Assembly: GCF_016920785.2 (NCBI RefSeq)
Contig: NW_024609846.1
Span: 118,571,473 to 118,635,472 of the forward strand
From: Ixodes scapularis
Taxonomy: Eukaryota; Arthropoda; Arachnida; Ixodida; Ixodidae
Direction of reading: 5' to 3'
Length of the DNA stretch: 64,000 bases
Below are positions 21,945 to 33,910 of the stretch, piece by piece. The position numbers and the translations under genes were made by a program. Position 1 is the stretch's first letter, and every line of letters begins with the position of its first letter. Below the pieces are notes generated by a model. It made no database searches and was not told where the DNA came from. It saw only the letters and a list, made by a program, of their open reading frames with translations.

Positions 21945-23530
21945 AGAGAGTTTGATTATGTTACTGAATCTGAACGAAAATAAATCTATGGCACCTGATC
22001 GCTTGTCTAACGCATTTTTTAGGCGGTACGCAGAATGGGTACTTAGGTTTTTATTTTCCATTTATAAAAAAAAAAATTGAAGGCTGGAAAACTGCAAAAA
22101 TTAGTCTTTATATAAATCTGGAGATAAGCATCTCGATGCCAGCTATAAACCAATTTCGCTTACTTTTACGTTGTCCAAGTTACTCGAACATATTATTCAA
22201 CCGATATTTTTCAGTTTCTTGAAGAGAATACAGTTTTAACCCAAAGGCAACACGGTTTCAGGCATGGTTATTCGGCAACCACAGAGTTAGTGGAAATGAC
22301 ACATGATTTGGCGTCATCCATAAATACAAGCGGTCAAATTTCCGGTTTTTTTTGTTTGTTTTTGTTTCAGATTTTGCGAAGGTTTTTGCCAAGGTCTCGC
22401 ATAGCGAGCTAGCAGCCAAATTACAAGTAATCTTAAGGAGTGATCAACTAGAATAATGGATTGTGGCGCACCTCTCTAATAGACAGCAATACGTAGATTT
22501 TAACAAGGCTGCTTCGGATAGGGTGACTGTTGACTCGGGGGATCCCCAAGGATCAGTTCTGTGGCCTCTTTTGTTTTTGTTATATGCTAATGACATTGTA
22601 AACAATATTTCTGTAAAACTAAGGCTGCATGCAGACGATTGTGTAGTTTATTAAGAGGTGTATGGTTTTAGTGATCAGTATAAGGTAAATGAAGATCTAG
22701 GTCTGATTAATAACTGGTGCAGCTCTTGGCAGATGTGCATACATTATGAAAAATAGCGTTTTTATCTCTGGTACTCACGTAAAGAAGCCCCGCCCCTCCA
22801 GTTTAAATATAACAAGGAAGCCACAACCTTATAAAAGTTTCAGAAATCAGAATGCAAATATCTGGGGATTTGGACTACCAACCGCCTCAGCTGGAGTAAG
22901 CAAATACTCCACCTCTGAAACAAAATTACTCGGTTACAAAACTATTATGCAGCCTATATTAGAATATGGCAACGTCATCTTGGACCCATTTACAAAGTTG
23001 AACTCGGCAAAACTAGACGGAATTCAAAACAAAGCTGATAGGTTTATTTTTATTACCTATAGGAGGACATCACTACACAGTCTTGTCCGAAGTGCTGGCC
23101 TCCAGTCAACGACAGAAAGAAATCGGGTGTGCCGATTAAAATGTTGATATCATACTATTCATGGGCATTTTAAACTTAATATGCATGACTACATAACTTT
23201 TACAAATGTATTCTACAAGACAAAAACATAGTCTATCTATAGTTCCATTTATGTTTCGTAATATTGTTTCAAATTTTCGTTTTTCCCATGCACTGTGGAG
23301 GAGTGGAACGGGCTTTCTCGAGAGACGGTGGAAATAGGAACTATTGATTTGTTTTTCGCGCATTTAGTATAATTTATTGTGTTTTGCTACTGTGTGATGG
23401 AGGATGTGAATGCCTGTATAATTGAACTTTTGTAATATGTTTCATTATGTTTGTATCCGACCTGCTATGATCTCCATGGGAGATTAGCAGTATTTCTTAA
23501 TAATATGATAAATAATGTGAACAGAACAAG
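21945..23530 (+). pseudogene. Degenerate CR1-type LINE reverse transcriptase
   Basis: RT order is visible across several + frames: 'ENKSMAPDRLSN' near 21975, motif A replaced by 'DFAKVFAKVSHS' near 22371-22405, and motif B as 'GDPQGSVLWPLLFLLYANDI' at 22535-22600. The YADD position reads HADD (22625-22640). The thumb piece 'TIMQPILEYGNVILDP' is at 22944-22990, with 'IFITYRRTSLHSL' further on. The 3' end carries ATGATAAATAAT near 23505, a CR1/L2-like tail. At least five stops or frameshifts separate the pieces, and endonuclease is absent. Confidence 0.8.
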
Positions 23531-24100
23531 GACACGGGAAATAAGACCATTGCAGTGAGCGATCGAAGGCAGCTCCCTCCGGCTTGCAGATGCTTGTAAA
23601 AGTTTTAATGGGAGGCCGCGTGTCGACGAGTGTGTCCTTTGTCTAGAACTCTAAAAAGCGAAGTCGAGATGGGCCAGAGCCGGAGCAAGTAGATCGATGA
23701 TTAAACAATTCGAACACGATGCATAAGCATGTTTCAGCGATACAAATTGAAGTTTTCTTTCCAGCCACCTCATGTGCTAATTTGCAAAAAAAAAAAAAAA
23801 AAAAGAAGAACCCAGTCTTGTCGTGACGGTCAATATCGGTTAACGGCTTTCTACTCTCCCGCAGGAGATCACGATTAAGAAAATCCGATAAAACTGTTAG
23901 CGATCCGTCGAGTAGACCGCCAGGTGAGGCGGAAACCTAATCCACGGTTGGGAGCCAGAGAAGAAAACACACAAAATAGTGTCGGTTCGATCGACCAGAA
24001 ATTTTATTGTTTTTAAATAAATTACTTTGTTTATGAACGTTGGATGATATTACTTCGAAATCTTTGACATTCAGAAGTAGGATTACCGCTGGACTTTCCC
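23530..24100. other. No supported gene; possible LTR or leader sequence
   Basis: Contains a poly(A) run (23786-23804) and no coding domain. The part next to the gag fragment below could be its LTR and leader, but no LTR pair is visible. Confidence 0.35.
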
Positions 24101-24239
24101 AGAGCAGTGGTGGCTGCAACAGCCAGGTTCACGTTGACGAAAGTGAGTCTTCTTCACGGGCGGCGGTGCGCCTTCATTGTTTCCGCTACCGAGAAGAGAG
24201 TGCTCAGTGTTGCTGTTTACTCGACGAGCAAGCACAGCC

Positions 24240-24900
24240 ATGGCCGCAGACTGTGAGCTCATACGGACCCTAGCGACACTTGCGGAGCCGCGTGCGAGCG
24301 TGCAGTTGAGAGCGTCGCAAACGGGCTTCGCGTTGGTGACCGCGATACCGAACTTGACGGCGTCGATTCCCACCTTCTCTGGCTCGTCGTCGGCTGCGGG
24401 TGCCATGAGAGAAATTGCGCGGCCCGGGGTATCACATGTCAACATGGTAACGGCGCAGGCTGGTTGGAACGATGAAATGACGTTCGCTGTTCCGTCATCG
24501 AAGCTGAGCGGGACGGCTCTCAGGTGGCATCGAGCGACCGGGAAGCGACTGGAAACCTGGTCAAAATGGGGAGAACTACAGAAGGTGTTCCTCGATGACG
24601 AAAGTAACCCCCGGGCACTCTGCGAGAGGATGGTCCGGCGGACATTGAGACCGCGTGAGACCGCCGTTGATTATTTCTTTCGACAAGAGCTTCCTTTCTT
24701 CGAAGTGAGACGTCGAGGAAATGAGTTCACAAAAGCGCGATCTTAAAATTGCGGAACTTCAGAACGTGAACTTCGCTGCGATCCTGCAACTTCAAGCAGC
24801 GACTTTCGCATCGTCTTTGGACCTCCTGGAGGCAGCTAAGAATCTGGAGTCAGGCGATGCCGCCTTCCGAATTTCCCCATGAAGCCAGCCGCGGGCCAAT
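24240..24900 (+). pseudogene. LTR-retrotransposon gag fragment (+ strand)
   Basis: From an ATG at 24240, about 169 codons resemble a retrotransposon capsid/gag region: 'IPTFSGSSSAAGA' followed by 'LSGTALRWHRATGKRLETWS', which matches the usual gag progression of a folded N-terminal region and a Trp-rich block. The frame breaks at about 24744 and continues in another frame to about 24880 ('FASSLDLLEAAKNLES'). There is no zinc knuckle, protease or polymerase. It lies head-to-head with the minus-strand Gypsy element that follows. It could be a separate element or an inverted part of the same one. Confidence 0.6.
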
Positions 24901-24999
24901 TCAAGGTGGAGCAAGGTTCGTGTCAGCATCGTCAGCGGTAGAGACGAAGCCAAAAGATATTGATTGAATCAAGGTGGCTGTCAAAACTGAAGAAGCAAG

Positions 25000-25350
25000 G
25001 TGACTCAAGTGACGTAAGTATGGGAATAGTGCCACAAATGACAAGTAATAAAGCGGCTAACAACTGCGTAAGCTGAACGCTTAATAGGGCGAACTTGTAC
25101 CGGCGTGGGTTTCTGGAACATTACGGCCAAAGAACGTTCGGCGCGTAGAACATTCGTAACTCGGTGAGAGGAGAAAGTTGTCGAACTTTCGAGAATGACA
25201 AGTATGGCAAATAGAACGAATAAATAAAAGACACGCCGCTCCCAGGAATCGAACCCTGGTTCTTCCCGTGGGAGATAAGCAAGGTAACCGTTAGGCCACG
25301 GCCGCACTGTCTACTTGGCCAGCTGCGCGCGCGGCATTACTCCCGCCTTT
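25000..25350 (-). repeat. Candidate 3' LTR and polypurine tract of the Gypsy element
   Basis: On the minus strand, AAAGGCGGGAGTAA (25337-25350) lies just after the end of the integrase frame and is followed by TGCCGCGC. This is the arrangement of a polypurine tract followed by the TG start of a 3' LTR. The stretch down to about 25000 would be the LTR, but no matching 5' LTR is present in the window, so the boundary is uncertain. Confidence 0.45.
25234..25305 (-). repeat. tRNA-like sequence inside candidate LTR
   Basis: The minus strand from 25305 reads GCGGCCGTGGCCTAACGG (A-box-like), and 45 bases on GGTTCGATTCC (B-box). The spacing suits a polymerase III tRNA promoter, but the T-arm does not close properly (CAGGG/CCTGG, as if one C were lost) and no good anticodon stem or acceptor match was found. 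I read it as a tRNA-derived or tRNA-mimicking piece, not a working tRNA. Confidence 0.5.
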
Positions 25351-25439
25351 AAGAAGCGCATCGCCCCGATGCAACACAAAACAGAACAAATAAAACAAAA
25401 AGAACGGCAAACTAAATAGATATTTGGAACAGGTCCAGA

Positions 25440-26835
25440 GTACTATCGAGAGTAGTACGGCTTCAGGCGCACGACGTGAACAACTTCCGGTCGCAGAGGC
25501 CAGCGTGAGGAAGTCAGTGTTCCGTCCGGCATCACCTCGTAGTTCAGATCGCCGAGTCGACGAAGCACTTAGTAGGGTCCGAAGTAGCGCTTCAGGAGTT
25601 CCTCGCTTAGACCGCGTCGGCATATCCAGGTCGAAACCCGCACACGGTCTCCAGGCTTGAAGCGAACGTCGATCTGGCGAAGGTTGAACCGGGTAGCGTC
25701 GACGCGTTGTTGATCTTGAATTCGGAGTCGGGCGAGCTGGCGAACTTCCTCGACTCGTTGAGCAACCACCAGGGCGTCGGGGCTCCTATCGTCAGCTGGT
25801 TCGTGGGGTAGCATCGCGTCGAGTGTGGTCGTTATTTTCCTGCCATGCACAAGCTGAAACGGTGTCGCTCCCATGGTCTCTTGTACCGCCGTGTTGTAAG
25901 CGAACGTGACGTAGGGTAACGCCTCGTCCCAAGTCTTGTGCTCTACGTCGACATACATGGAGATCATGTCGGCGATAGTTTTGTTTAGCCGTTCTGTTAG
26001 TCCATTTGTTTTTGAATGGTACGTAGTGGGTCAACGGTGGCCGGTGTGACTGAGACGAAGGATCTCTTGCGTCAGCTGGGCCATGAACGATGATCCATGG
26101 TCTGTAATGAGGACTTCGGGGCTCCGTGCCGGAGAGCAATGTACTTGATGAAAAACTTGGCGACCGTACCTGATGGAAGGGCTTTAGTCTCGGTGTACCT
26201 GTGAAATAATCTATGACGACGATTATCTAGCGGATTCCCGACGCTGACGGCGGGAAAGGGCCGAGCAAATCCATTCCGATCTACTAGAACGGAGTGAACA
26301 GAGGAGAAATTGTATCCAGAAGCCCTGACGGCTTCGTCGGTGGTTTCTTCCGTTGCTAACACTCATGGCATGATCGAGTGTAGAGGAGAACGGTCTTCGG
26401 TAGCCTGTGCCAGTAGTACTTTTCTCGAGTCCTGGCAAGCGTCCTACTGTAGCCAAAGTGTCCAGCATTCGGGTCGTCACGGCAAACTTGGAAGATTTCT
26501 TCTCGAAAACTGGAAGGAATAACCAACAGCCATGCTGTGCTGTTGTTGACGGGGTTCTCTTTGTACAGCACTCCTTGCCGGATGGAGAAGGTAGGCAGGA
26601 TTCGTAAGAAAGCACGGGGAACCGTACTCGCGTGTCCCTCTTGGTGCTCAATGAGCTCACGTAGTTCAGGGTCGCTTCGCTGGAGTGCTGCCATGCCTCT
26701 GACATCCCAAGCGCCGAGGAAACACTCATCGTCGTCGTCTTCGGTGCAGGCAGGACCAGCCTCGACTGGGGCCCTTGACAGGCAGTCGGAGTCATTGTAG
26801 GGTGACCACCTTCCTGCTAGCGAAATGCGGGACAC
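25440..26835 (-). pseudogene. Ty3/Gypsy integrase region
   Basis: Reading from 26835 down: the tail of the RNase H domain (frame opening at the hAT-like insertion), then an integrase N-terminal HHCC zinc-binding segment ('NAGHFGYSRTLARTREKYYW' and 'CHEC', about 26360-26440). The DDE core follows in pieces with frameshifts ('YTETKALPSGTVAKFFIKYI' near 26140-26200). Then comes an open C-terminal part at 25569-25967 with 'TFAYNTAVQETMGATPFQLV' and 'RFKPGDRVRV'. Integrase joins cDNA to host DNA. Frameshifts in the core make this copy inactive. The nearest downstream feature is the polypurine tract at 25337-25350. Confidence 0.85.
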
Positions 26836-27610
26836 GCGAGGTAGGGCAGGGGGAGAGGGGGGATTAAAGGAAATTTATTAGCACGCACACAGCGACCCAA
26901 GGCTCTGTTCACACATTTAGTATCCTGTACTGTTTATACACCTGCTAATTTTATTGAAGGAATTAAGCTAAAATAATTTCCATTCTTAATTATATATTTT
27001 TGAATGCCAAACGTGTTATTAAATCTGTCAAAGTTGAAAACATAAAAATCGACTATAGCATAACTCAATGCATCAATTGGAAATAAGAAACAGTAAATCT
27101 GTTTTCGGGCTATTGTTTTCTTTCAACACTTGCTTTTATCAACATGGTCCTAGACAAAATTTTAACATTACGTTAGTTCTCCACCATTGCAAATATTGCT
27201 GTCTTCAAAAAAAAAAACAATCCAACGCAATTTTTTTCGCATTTACGCAGCAATTTTAACATAATTACAATGTTTTACATTTAAACTTTTGGCGCGCAAT
27301 TTTTCTTACAATATTTTGGGAACACACACGCGCAGAACGGCGCATGCGCGTCTTCACTTCTGCAAGAACGACGGTCGCTTCCCGCAATGGTTGGATAGAA
27401 AATAGCGTACCATTTTGAGTCACACGATTACCAGCGACCTCCGCGTTCCCCCGTGCCTTGTTGTTCGCCAGATCCATGAGTTGCGGAGTGAATTTTACGA
27501 CAGTGTAAAATGTGGGACATTTTGAAGATTTTAGAATTTCTCGCGGGATGCGGGACACGAGCCATGAATGAGGGAAAGTCCCGCGAGTCGCGAGACGGGT
27601 GGTCACCCTA
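26798..27610. mobile_element. hAT-like element inserted in Gypsy pol
   Basis: The 813-bp element begins TAGGGTGACCACC and ends GGTGGTCACCCTA, exact 13-bp inverted ends. Flanks are AGTCATTG (26790-26797) and CGTCATTG (27611-27618), an 8-bp duplication with one mismatch, as for hAT. Dropping the element and one flank rejoins the Gypsy RNase H and integrase linker in frame, which confirms the limits. The sub-ends share CGGGACACG blocks. No transposase is present. Confidence 0.85.
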
Positions 27611-28145
27611 CGTCATTGTTTTTCCGGCCGGACTTGTACGCCACGGTCATGTCGAACTCCTGCAGTCGTAGCCTCCGGCGGGCGAGGCGTCCGGAGGGGT
27701 CCTTCAGATCCGCGAGCCAGCAGAGCCAGTGGTGGTCCGTGACCACGCAAAAAGGACTCGCGTACAAATATGGGCGGAACTTTGTTATTGCCCAGACGAC
27801 ACCAAGGCACTCCTTTTCAGTCGCTGAGTAGTTCTTATCCACCTTAGACAACGTCCGACTCGCGTATGCGATGACTCGCTCTGCCCCGTCTTGTATTTGG
27901 ACTAGTACCGCGCCAAGTCCGGTGTTACTGGCGTCCGTGTGGATCTCTGTTTCAGCGAACTGGTCGAAATGGCCAAGGATCGGAGGCGTCTGCAGTCTTC
28001 GTTTGAGTTCATCGAATGACTGCTGTCGTTCTTCTGTCCATTCAAACTTTACGGCGTCCTTCATAAGGTGCGCCAGCGGTGCGGACAGCTTGACGAAGTC
28101 CCGAACAAACCGTCTGTAGGCACAGAGTTCCAGGAATCTTCTCAC
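27611..28145 (-). pseudogene. Ty3/Gypsy RNase H domain
   Basis: A continuous minus frame of about 175 codons covers the end of RT ('AYRRFVRDFVKLSAPLAHLM') and RNase H. The first catalytic block is 'ETEIHTDASNTGLGAVLVQ', followed by 'SATEKECLGVVWAITKFRPY' and 'VVTDHHWLCWL', where the third acidic residue sits in TDH. RNase H removes the RNA strand during reverse transcription. The frame ends at the hAT-like insertion. It is the best-preserved part of the element. Confidence 0.9.
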
Positions 28146-29110
28146 GGCCTTTTTGTCAGACGGCGGCGTAAATGCAGCTGCGGCACGGCGGCGTAAATGC
28201 AGCTAGGGCGCGCGTCTTCTCGGGGTCAGGTAGAACACCTTTGTTGTTCACAACGTGGCCAAGGAACTTTAGTTCACCAGAACGGAAACTTTGTTGGCTT
28301 TAGTGACAGGCCGGCGGTCTTTATGCCTTGAAGCACGTCTCGAAATCGTCTCAGGTGTTCGCCGAAATCCCGTGAAAATACCACTACATCTCCAGGTAGA
28401 CGAGGCAGCTCTGTCATTTGAAAACTGCCAGCACGGTGTCCATGATACGCTGTAAGGTGGCTGGTGCTGTGCAAAGACCGAACGGCATCACTTTGAATTC
28501 GTACTGTTCGTCGGGAGTGACGAAGGCAGTTTTCTCGCGGTCACGTTCGTCGACTTCAATCTGTTAGTAACCATTCTTCAAATCCGCCGACGAAAAAAAT
28601 CGGGAGTGGCGCAGTCGGTCTAACGTATCGTCGATGCGGGGGAGCGGATAGATGTCCTTCTTAGTCATAGCGTTCAGTCGACGACAGTCGACGCAGGACC
28701 TCAGAGTGCCGTCCTTCTACTTTACAAGGACGACTGGGGACGACCACGGACTTCTTAAGGGTTGAATGATGCCGTCTTCTAGCATTTCCTGGAATTGATC
28801 TTGAATCAACTTCCTCTCTTATAAGGAGACTCGATACGGCGACTGGCGGAGAGGGAGCGCGTCGTCGTCGGTAATAATGCGATGTTTTGCTATTGGGGTA
28901 TGGCGAACTTTAAACGACATGGCAAAACAGTCACTGTATTCAGCGAGGAGATCAACCAGTTGCCGGCGCTTAGGAGCTGGGAGCTCGGGGTCGATGTCGA
29001 GCTGCGGCGGCGACGTGCTGTTCTGCTACGACGACGAGGTTTTCTCAGAGATTGCGGTGACCACGGCAGGCGCCTGAAGCTCTACGACGTGGCCCACGGT
29101 GACGCCTTTC
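28146..29110 (-). pseudogene. Ty3/Gypsy reverse transcriptase, decayed
   Basis: Minus-strand pieces in different frames follow RT order from about 29050 down to 28150. The catalytic box, normally Y-x-D-D followed by VVVFS, reads LPGDVVVFS at about 28372-28400, so the first aspartate and tyrosine are lost. The next block 'LKPTKF' is present. A 20-bp direct repeat (GCGGCGTAAATGCAGCT, 28163 and 28187) marks a small local duplication. This copy cannot be active. Confidence 0.75.
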
Positions 29111-29207
29111 GTTAGGTTCTGCGGTTCCTCCAGGAACGTTTGTTACGAAAGCTGTTGTACGTCCTTCTTGGAGATCCGTTACGCCTCGTGCGACGCCAAT
29201 TCCTTTT

Positions 29208-29810
29208 TCAAGGAGCAGTTGGACGCTGCCTTCCAGAAGAGCTTCGCCGTGCATGGCTGCGTCGGTTATGATGGTGACGAAAACACTTGACCGCGGCGGC
29301 AGGTTCACATGGTCGGCAACAACTCATATCGCGGTTGACGTCCTGTTGGTTTCCATCGGTGGCAGAACAGGCTTTCGCAGCGTCAGCTGGTTTGCCCCGA
29401 GGTCGATGACGGCCATACTTGCAAAGAAAGTTGATTCCGAGGATAACGTCCCTCTCACAGTTTTGTAGAATGACGAACTTCACAGGGCACGTCTCACCGT
29501 AGATCTCGACGCGAGCAGTGCATCTCCCGACTGTTGTAATGAGGTGTCCTGCGAGTTCGTATTTTGAGGTCCATCCCACGGCGTCAGGACTTTTTAAATG
29601 CGGCGGGAGAGCCTCCCACTCAAGACTGAGTAGTCTGCTCCGGTGTCCACGAGTGCTGATGCGTCGTGACGACGTTTGGGTTCTTGGACACCGTTGCAGG
29701 GGCGTCGTTGCGATGCGTGGCGTCGAGAGAGTGGGAGCGCTCCGGCGTTTTTGGAGGTTCTTTACTTCGGTCGTCTTCGGCAACTCCACCTCTAGGGGTT
29801 GCCCCGCCAA
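29208..29810 (-). pseudogene. Ty3/Gypsy aspartic protease region
   Basis: In one minus frame near 29609-29655 the protease active-site loop reads 'LVDTGADYSVLSG' and is followed by a stop; a second frame covers the later 'CERDVILGINFL' block that lines the substrate cleft. The two halves are out of frame with each other. The protease would process the Gag-Pol product. Upstream (30020-30080) lies the gag zinc knuckle. Confidence 0.75.
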
Positions 29811-29879
29811 GTTTCTCCGGTGAGGAGCGAGGGGCGACAGGCTTTCACGTCAGGGTCGGTGCATCGGTGAAGCCGGACG

Positions 29880-30690
29880 TCATGGCGACGGCGACAGGAA
29901 CTCTCGGTGGGACGCAGGCTCGGAAGACTGAGGTTGTCGCAGGTACTCGTCGATCTCCCGAGGGCGTTCACCATAACGGGGCTTGGGTCGTTCGGGTGGA
30001 ATCAGCGCAGCCCGGGTCGTCAGTAGGGGCCTCGGGGGTGGGTGTGGTCTGCTTCCTCGCAATAGAAGCACAGGGGGCGTCGGTCCAACGTTCGCCACAA
30101 GTCGGTCTTCCGGCGTGCGCGGGGTTCCTGGCAGGCGTACTGGACCTGATCGTCGTGGCGTCGGTCGTGCTGCGGCGCAAGAGACTGACGTCGGGGCGGC
30201 GCGACATAAACGCGAGGGGGAGGCGGTGGCCGTCGGTCCACTGCTGCGTAAGTTCGGGGACTGCCACGTTGATGGGAGCCTCTGGTTGAGTGGCTATCTG
30301 GACTTCTTCCCGCACGACCTCGGTGATGGAGATCGAGGCGGGACAATCAGCGTTGGGAAGAATTTTCTGCAACACTTTCCGGACGATGTCGCGGACAATT
30401 TCTCGAAGATTGTCGGCGCTGATTCCGCCCTAATCAAATCGGGAAGATCTCAGCTTCGAAGCAAGAGGCGTGCCGGCGAGTCGGTTGTAGTGGCTGGCTC
30501 TGATCAACAGGGCGCGCTCGATGTTAGTTGCTTGGGCAATGAATTCATTGACAGTAGTTGGTGGGTTGCGAACAAGGCCGACGAAGATGTCACTCTTCAC
30601 TCCCCTAATCAGGACGCGCAGCTTATTCTCCTCGGTGGAGTGAGGGTCGGCGGGGCTGCGGCAGTCTAGAAACACGTGTTAAATGGTTTC
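29880..30690 (-). pseudogene. Ty3/Gypsy gag C-terminal part with zinc knuckle
   Basis: The minus frame 30675-30430 encodes a gag helix-rich piece ('ENKLRVLIRGVKSDIFVGLV' and 'TTVNEFIAQATNIERAL'). A shifted frame carries one CCHC-like knuckle 'CFYCEEADHTH' at about 30040-30080, with the final Cys disrupted. Everything before 'CRSPADPH' is missing, so the element is truncated at about 30690 and has no 5' LTR here. Confidence 0.75.
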
Positions 30691-33640
30691 CACTTTTTTG
30701 CGGTAAAAGCATCTAACAACTAAAAAAACAAGAAATGTTTTTTTTTTTTTTTTTTTTTTTTAGGTACGAGACAGGTCTTAACAAAAAAATAATTCATATG
30801 CAACTTAAAGAAAAACGCGTTTTTGTGGATGGCGGAACTTACATCATTTTTACTAAGAATCAAACGTCATGGCCTGGGCCTCTCTGGACTATAGAGCAGT
30901 ACACCAGTACCGGAAAGACACTTTCAATAAAGTCGTGCGTTAAACGCTTGCTGTAATCAAGGGAAAAACAGGCGTGCAGAACACGGCATGCATCAACCAC
31001 TTTTCGTAGATATCTACCAATTCTACATCACTCGCGACAGTGGGGAAGTATCATGACACATAACCGTGAGTTGAGTTATCATTTGGCAGGAAATTCCAGC
31101 TGGATTTTTTCGCTCTGCGTCCGGCAGGTAGCAATTTGACACCCTGTCACACGCTTTTAAACCCCAGGCTTGCGCCTGTCCCTCCATTCCAGGAATTGCT
31201 ATCGAGTGCACGTGCCACACGTTAAGCCAGTCGCTAAACTTACCAACGAAAACCGCCGAGAGCGTGGGCGCCATATGCTTTAAGTGCAACACAATTGCCC
31301 AGCAATCTGATTATGTACGAGCAATGTGATGCGGCGTAAAGCCTCACAGGTCTTCTGGTGATACCAGTGCTTTTTGTTTCGGTGTCTTTTTCTTGATGTC
31401 TCTTACTTTGGTTTCTATAACAATCTGGACCGAGTAAGATTCTCATATTTTAATAAAAAGCCTAGATACACCGTGACTTCGCGTACGTCCCAATCTGCCC
31501 CCCCCCCCCCCCCCAAAAAAAAAAAAAAAAAAACATTCAGTCTTAAGTTTGTTTTTTAAAATAGTTTCCACCGCGTAGAAAAAGGTGCGCAAAATAAGCT
31601 TCTTTTCTATCTCACTAGTGCTCTATGAGAAATTTTATTACCTAAAACACCTAGCCTTATAATAAAAAAAGTGCGCCCTTACACCTTTTCTTGGCAACCT
31701 ATATAGTCTTCCTTTTAGGACTCTATTTATATATGACCCATAACTTTCTTAACGCTTTTTAATGTTTAATATACGTTCTTTTCAATTGTAAATTTCCAAA
31801 TACTTAAAATTAAGGAGTTCTAGAGGTTCGTTTTTATAAAAAGGCAGGCCTTTCGAGGTAGCGATAATCATGTGAACTTATCATGACTTCCGAATAATAC
31901 TGTCAGCCTAAATTGAAACCACGCATTGTTGTTGATTGCTTTTTTCTTCGTTTTTTTTTTTTTTTTTTTGAAGGGAGGGGGGGTGGGCGGGGAAAATTAA
32001 CTTGATTTTCACAAAGGAAATTCCTGTCCGGGTCTCCTACTGGTTGGGGGGGGGGGGGGGTAGGGGTCAGGACCTCGTAATTCTTGAAGCGGTACTCCGG
32101 CGATTTATTGAACAACCACACCTAACTATATTTTCGAAATTGCCATCTTTTACTCTTTCCTGTATGCTATTTAGTATCGCGAAATTTAAAATAGTTATTG
32201 TGAAATCGGCAAATTAAAATGACGCCAATACAAAGATTTAAATATACCCACGCTTTTCATTGCCGTGACGTCACGGAATGGCAGCCTTGCCGTTCGAGCG
32301 GGCTGTTTGAAAATGTACTACGTCGAGCATTTGTTTAGTACTGCTGCGCGGAAGCTGGAGCGACCTTCCAAAGCATTCATTTGACACCATGAAACTGCTT
32401 GTAATCAGTTGGGAACAACGTCTGCAGCCCAAATTGTAAACCCCTGCCTTCCCAAGACGTCACTTCTTCAATGTTGCCAGTAGAGCTTTTCACTTTGAAA
32501 AACACGATGAAAATGAAAATGATAAATTCCATAACTTCGAGAAAAAAGTGATTTTAGCCAAATATTTCGGTTACTATTTCAGCGATGTTTGTTGGTGTGT
32601 TTAGCAAAATCGGGGACCATGAAGAAAACGCCGGAGTGCCCCTTTAAAGGAGACCTGCAGTCATATTTAAGCGTATACATTTTTTACGGTTTCCACATCC
32701 CTCGGGGTTCGGAAAAGCCAGCGGGCGGGGAGAGAGTAACTAAATATCAGTGTGTCATATTTTATTCGGACGACGCGGAAACCTCCTCCACCTACAGGGG
32801 CGACCCGCGGTGCCGAAAACGCGCGAAATGTGAAGTCTTTGGTTCTGGGCTTACTACAGGTCAAAGCCGCTAAGAGCTTCTTTTTAGTCGAAATACAAAA
32901 TATCAGTGTCGCGAACCGTTCTGATTATTTATAAAAGTAGTTTTTGTTCAGCATTTTAGATCGGAAAAGAAACAAATGCAGTTTCTAAAGTACTGAAACA
33001 AGAAATGACCCGTAGACATAAACGCAACCAAGCAGTGGAAAAGGCGGCGCATACTAGAAAGGTGTAGTTAGATCAGGCACCGACGAGCGGCGAGCGCACA
33101 AAGGTCCCGGATGTTCGCGGCGGCGCTGCGCTCGAGGATCCGACCGGTTCCGAGCGTTCCGAAGGCCTTCGGCGAGAAGGTTTGGCTTGCGGTTTGGGCC
33201 GTTTGGCGACATGGCAACGCGAAGTGGCTTCCGTTCTGAACTGACCTTTACCCCGTGTCTGCTGTCGTTTGTGGCCAATGAAATGTCATGCCGGATTAGT
33301 GTCTAATCGCGCAGCAAATGCAGTGCGAGCCGCCCTGGCTGCCCGCTTCATACAGCCAATTCAGAAACATGCTTTAGTTGCGCCCTCTCGAGCCGTCGAC
33401 ACGGAGTGCGGCAGCGGTGAGCGCTCGCTGAGCTCACTACCCCTCCTCTAGTTCACGGCCAGTCAAGCGACCAAGGACGTCATGAAGGAGGTTATTTTGC
33501 GCTTGTTTTTGTAATCTTAATTTGCCTATAACTTTTAAAATAAAGCGAAACTCGAGAAAATAAAAGTTTCTTTAAGTTACTACGTTCAGAGCGCTCAGGT
33601 CCGGTGCAAATTAAAAAGCAGTAAAAAAGTCCTTGCAGCG
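30690..33640. other. No supported gene; homopolymer-rich sequence
   Basis: Long runs lie at 30738-30760 (T), 31499-31532 (C then A), 31951-31970 (T) and 32045-32060 (G). No domain-bearing frame was found. The 32250-32650 part has a CGTGACGTCACGG palindrome at 32264-32276. A GC-rich block at 33060-33470 also shows no recognised gene. Confidence 0.4.
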
Positions 33641-33649
33641 CCCCTTTAA

Positions 33650-33910
33650 AGAGATGGTGAACCGAACATTTCAGTATCTATAATAATCGACGCCCTATCT
33701 TTCCATGAGTCACCAGCCGCGGGTGCGCTCGAGCACTTGCAACGAAATTGACGTCATCACATCCCCCATTCGATGTTGTTAAGCCTGAATGAAGGATATG
33801 ATGACGTCGATTTTGTTCCGTGTGCTCGCGCACGCCAGGGGCTGCTGACTCATCAAAAAAGATAGTGCGTCGCATATTATAGACAGTGAAATGTTCGGTT
33901 CACCAAACCT
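33650..33910. mobile_element. TTAA-flanked MITE (piggyBac-type TSD)
   Basis: The 261-bp element has inverted arms of about 65 bp that share TGGTGAACCGAACATTTCA. TTAA lies on both sides (33646-33649 and 33911-33914), the duplication used by piggyBac elements. The ends read AGAGATGG and CCAAACCT. An inner pair of TGACGTCA-like motifs is also inverted. No transposase. Confidence 0.75.

Noticed and set aside
25234..25305. Functional tRNA gene
   Set aside because: T-arm pairing fails and no acceptor stem closes.
29666..30669. Long plus frames of 207 and 228 codons
   Set aside because: They lie opposite the Gypsy gag region and are shadows of it; no domain is visible on the plus strand.
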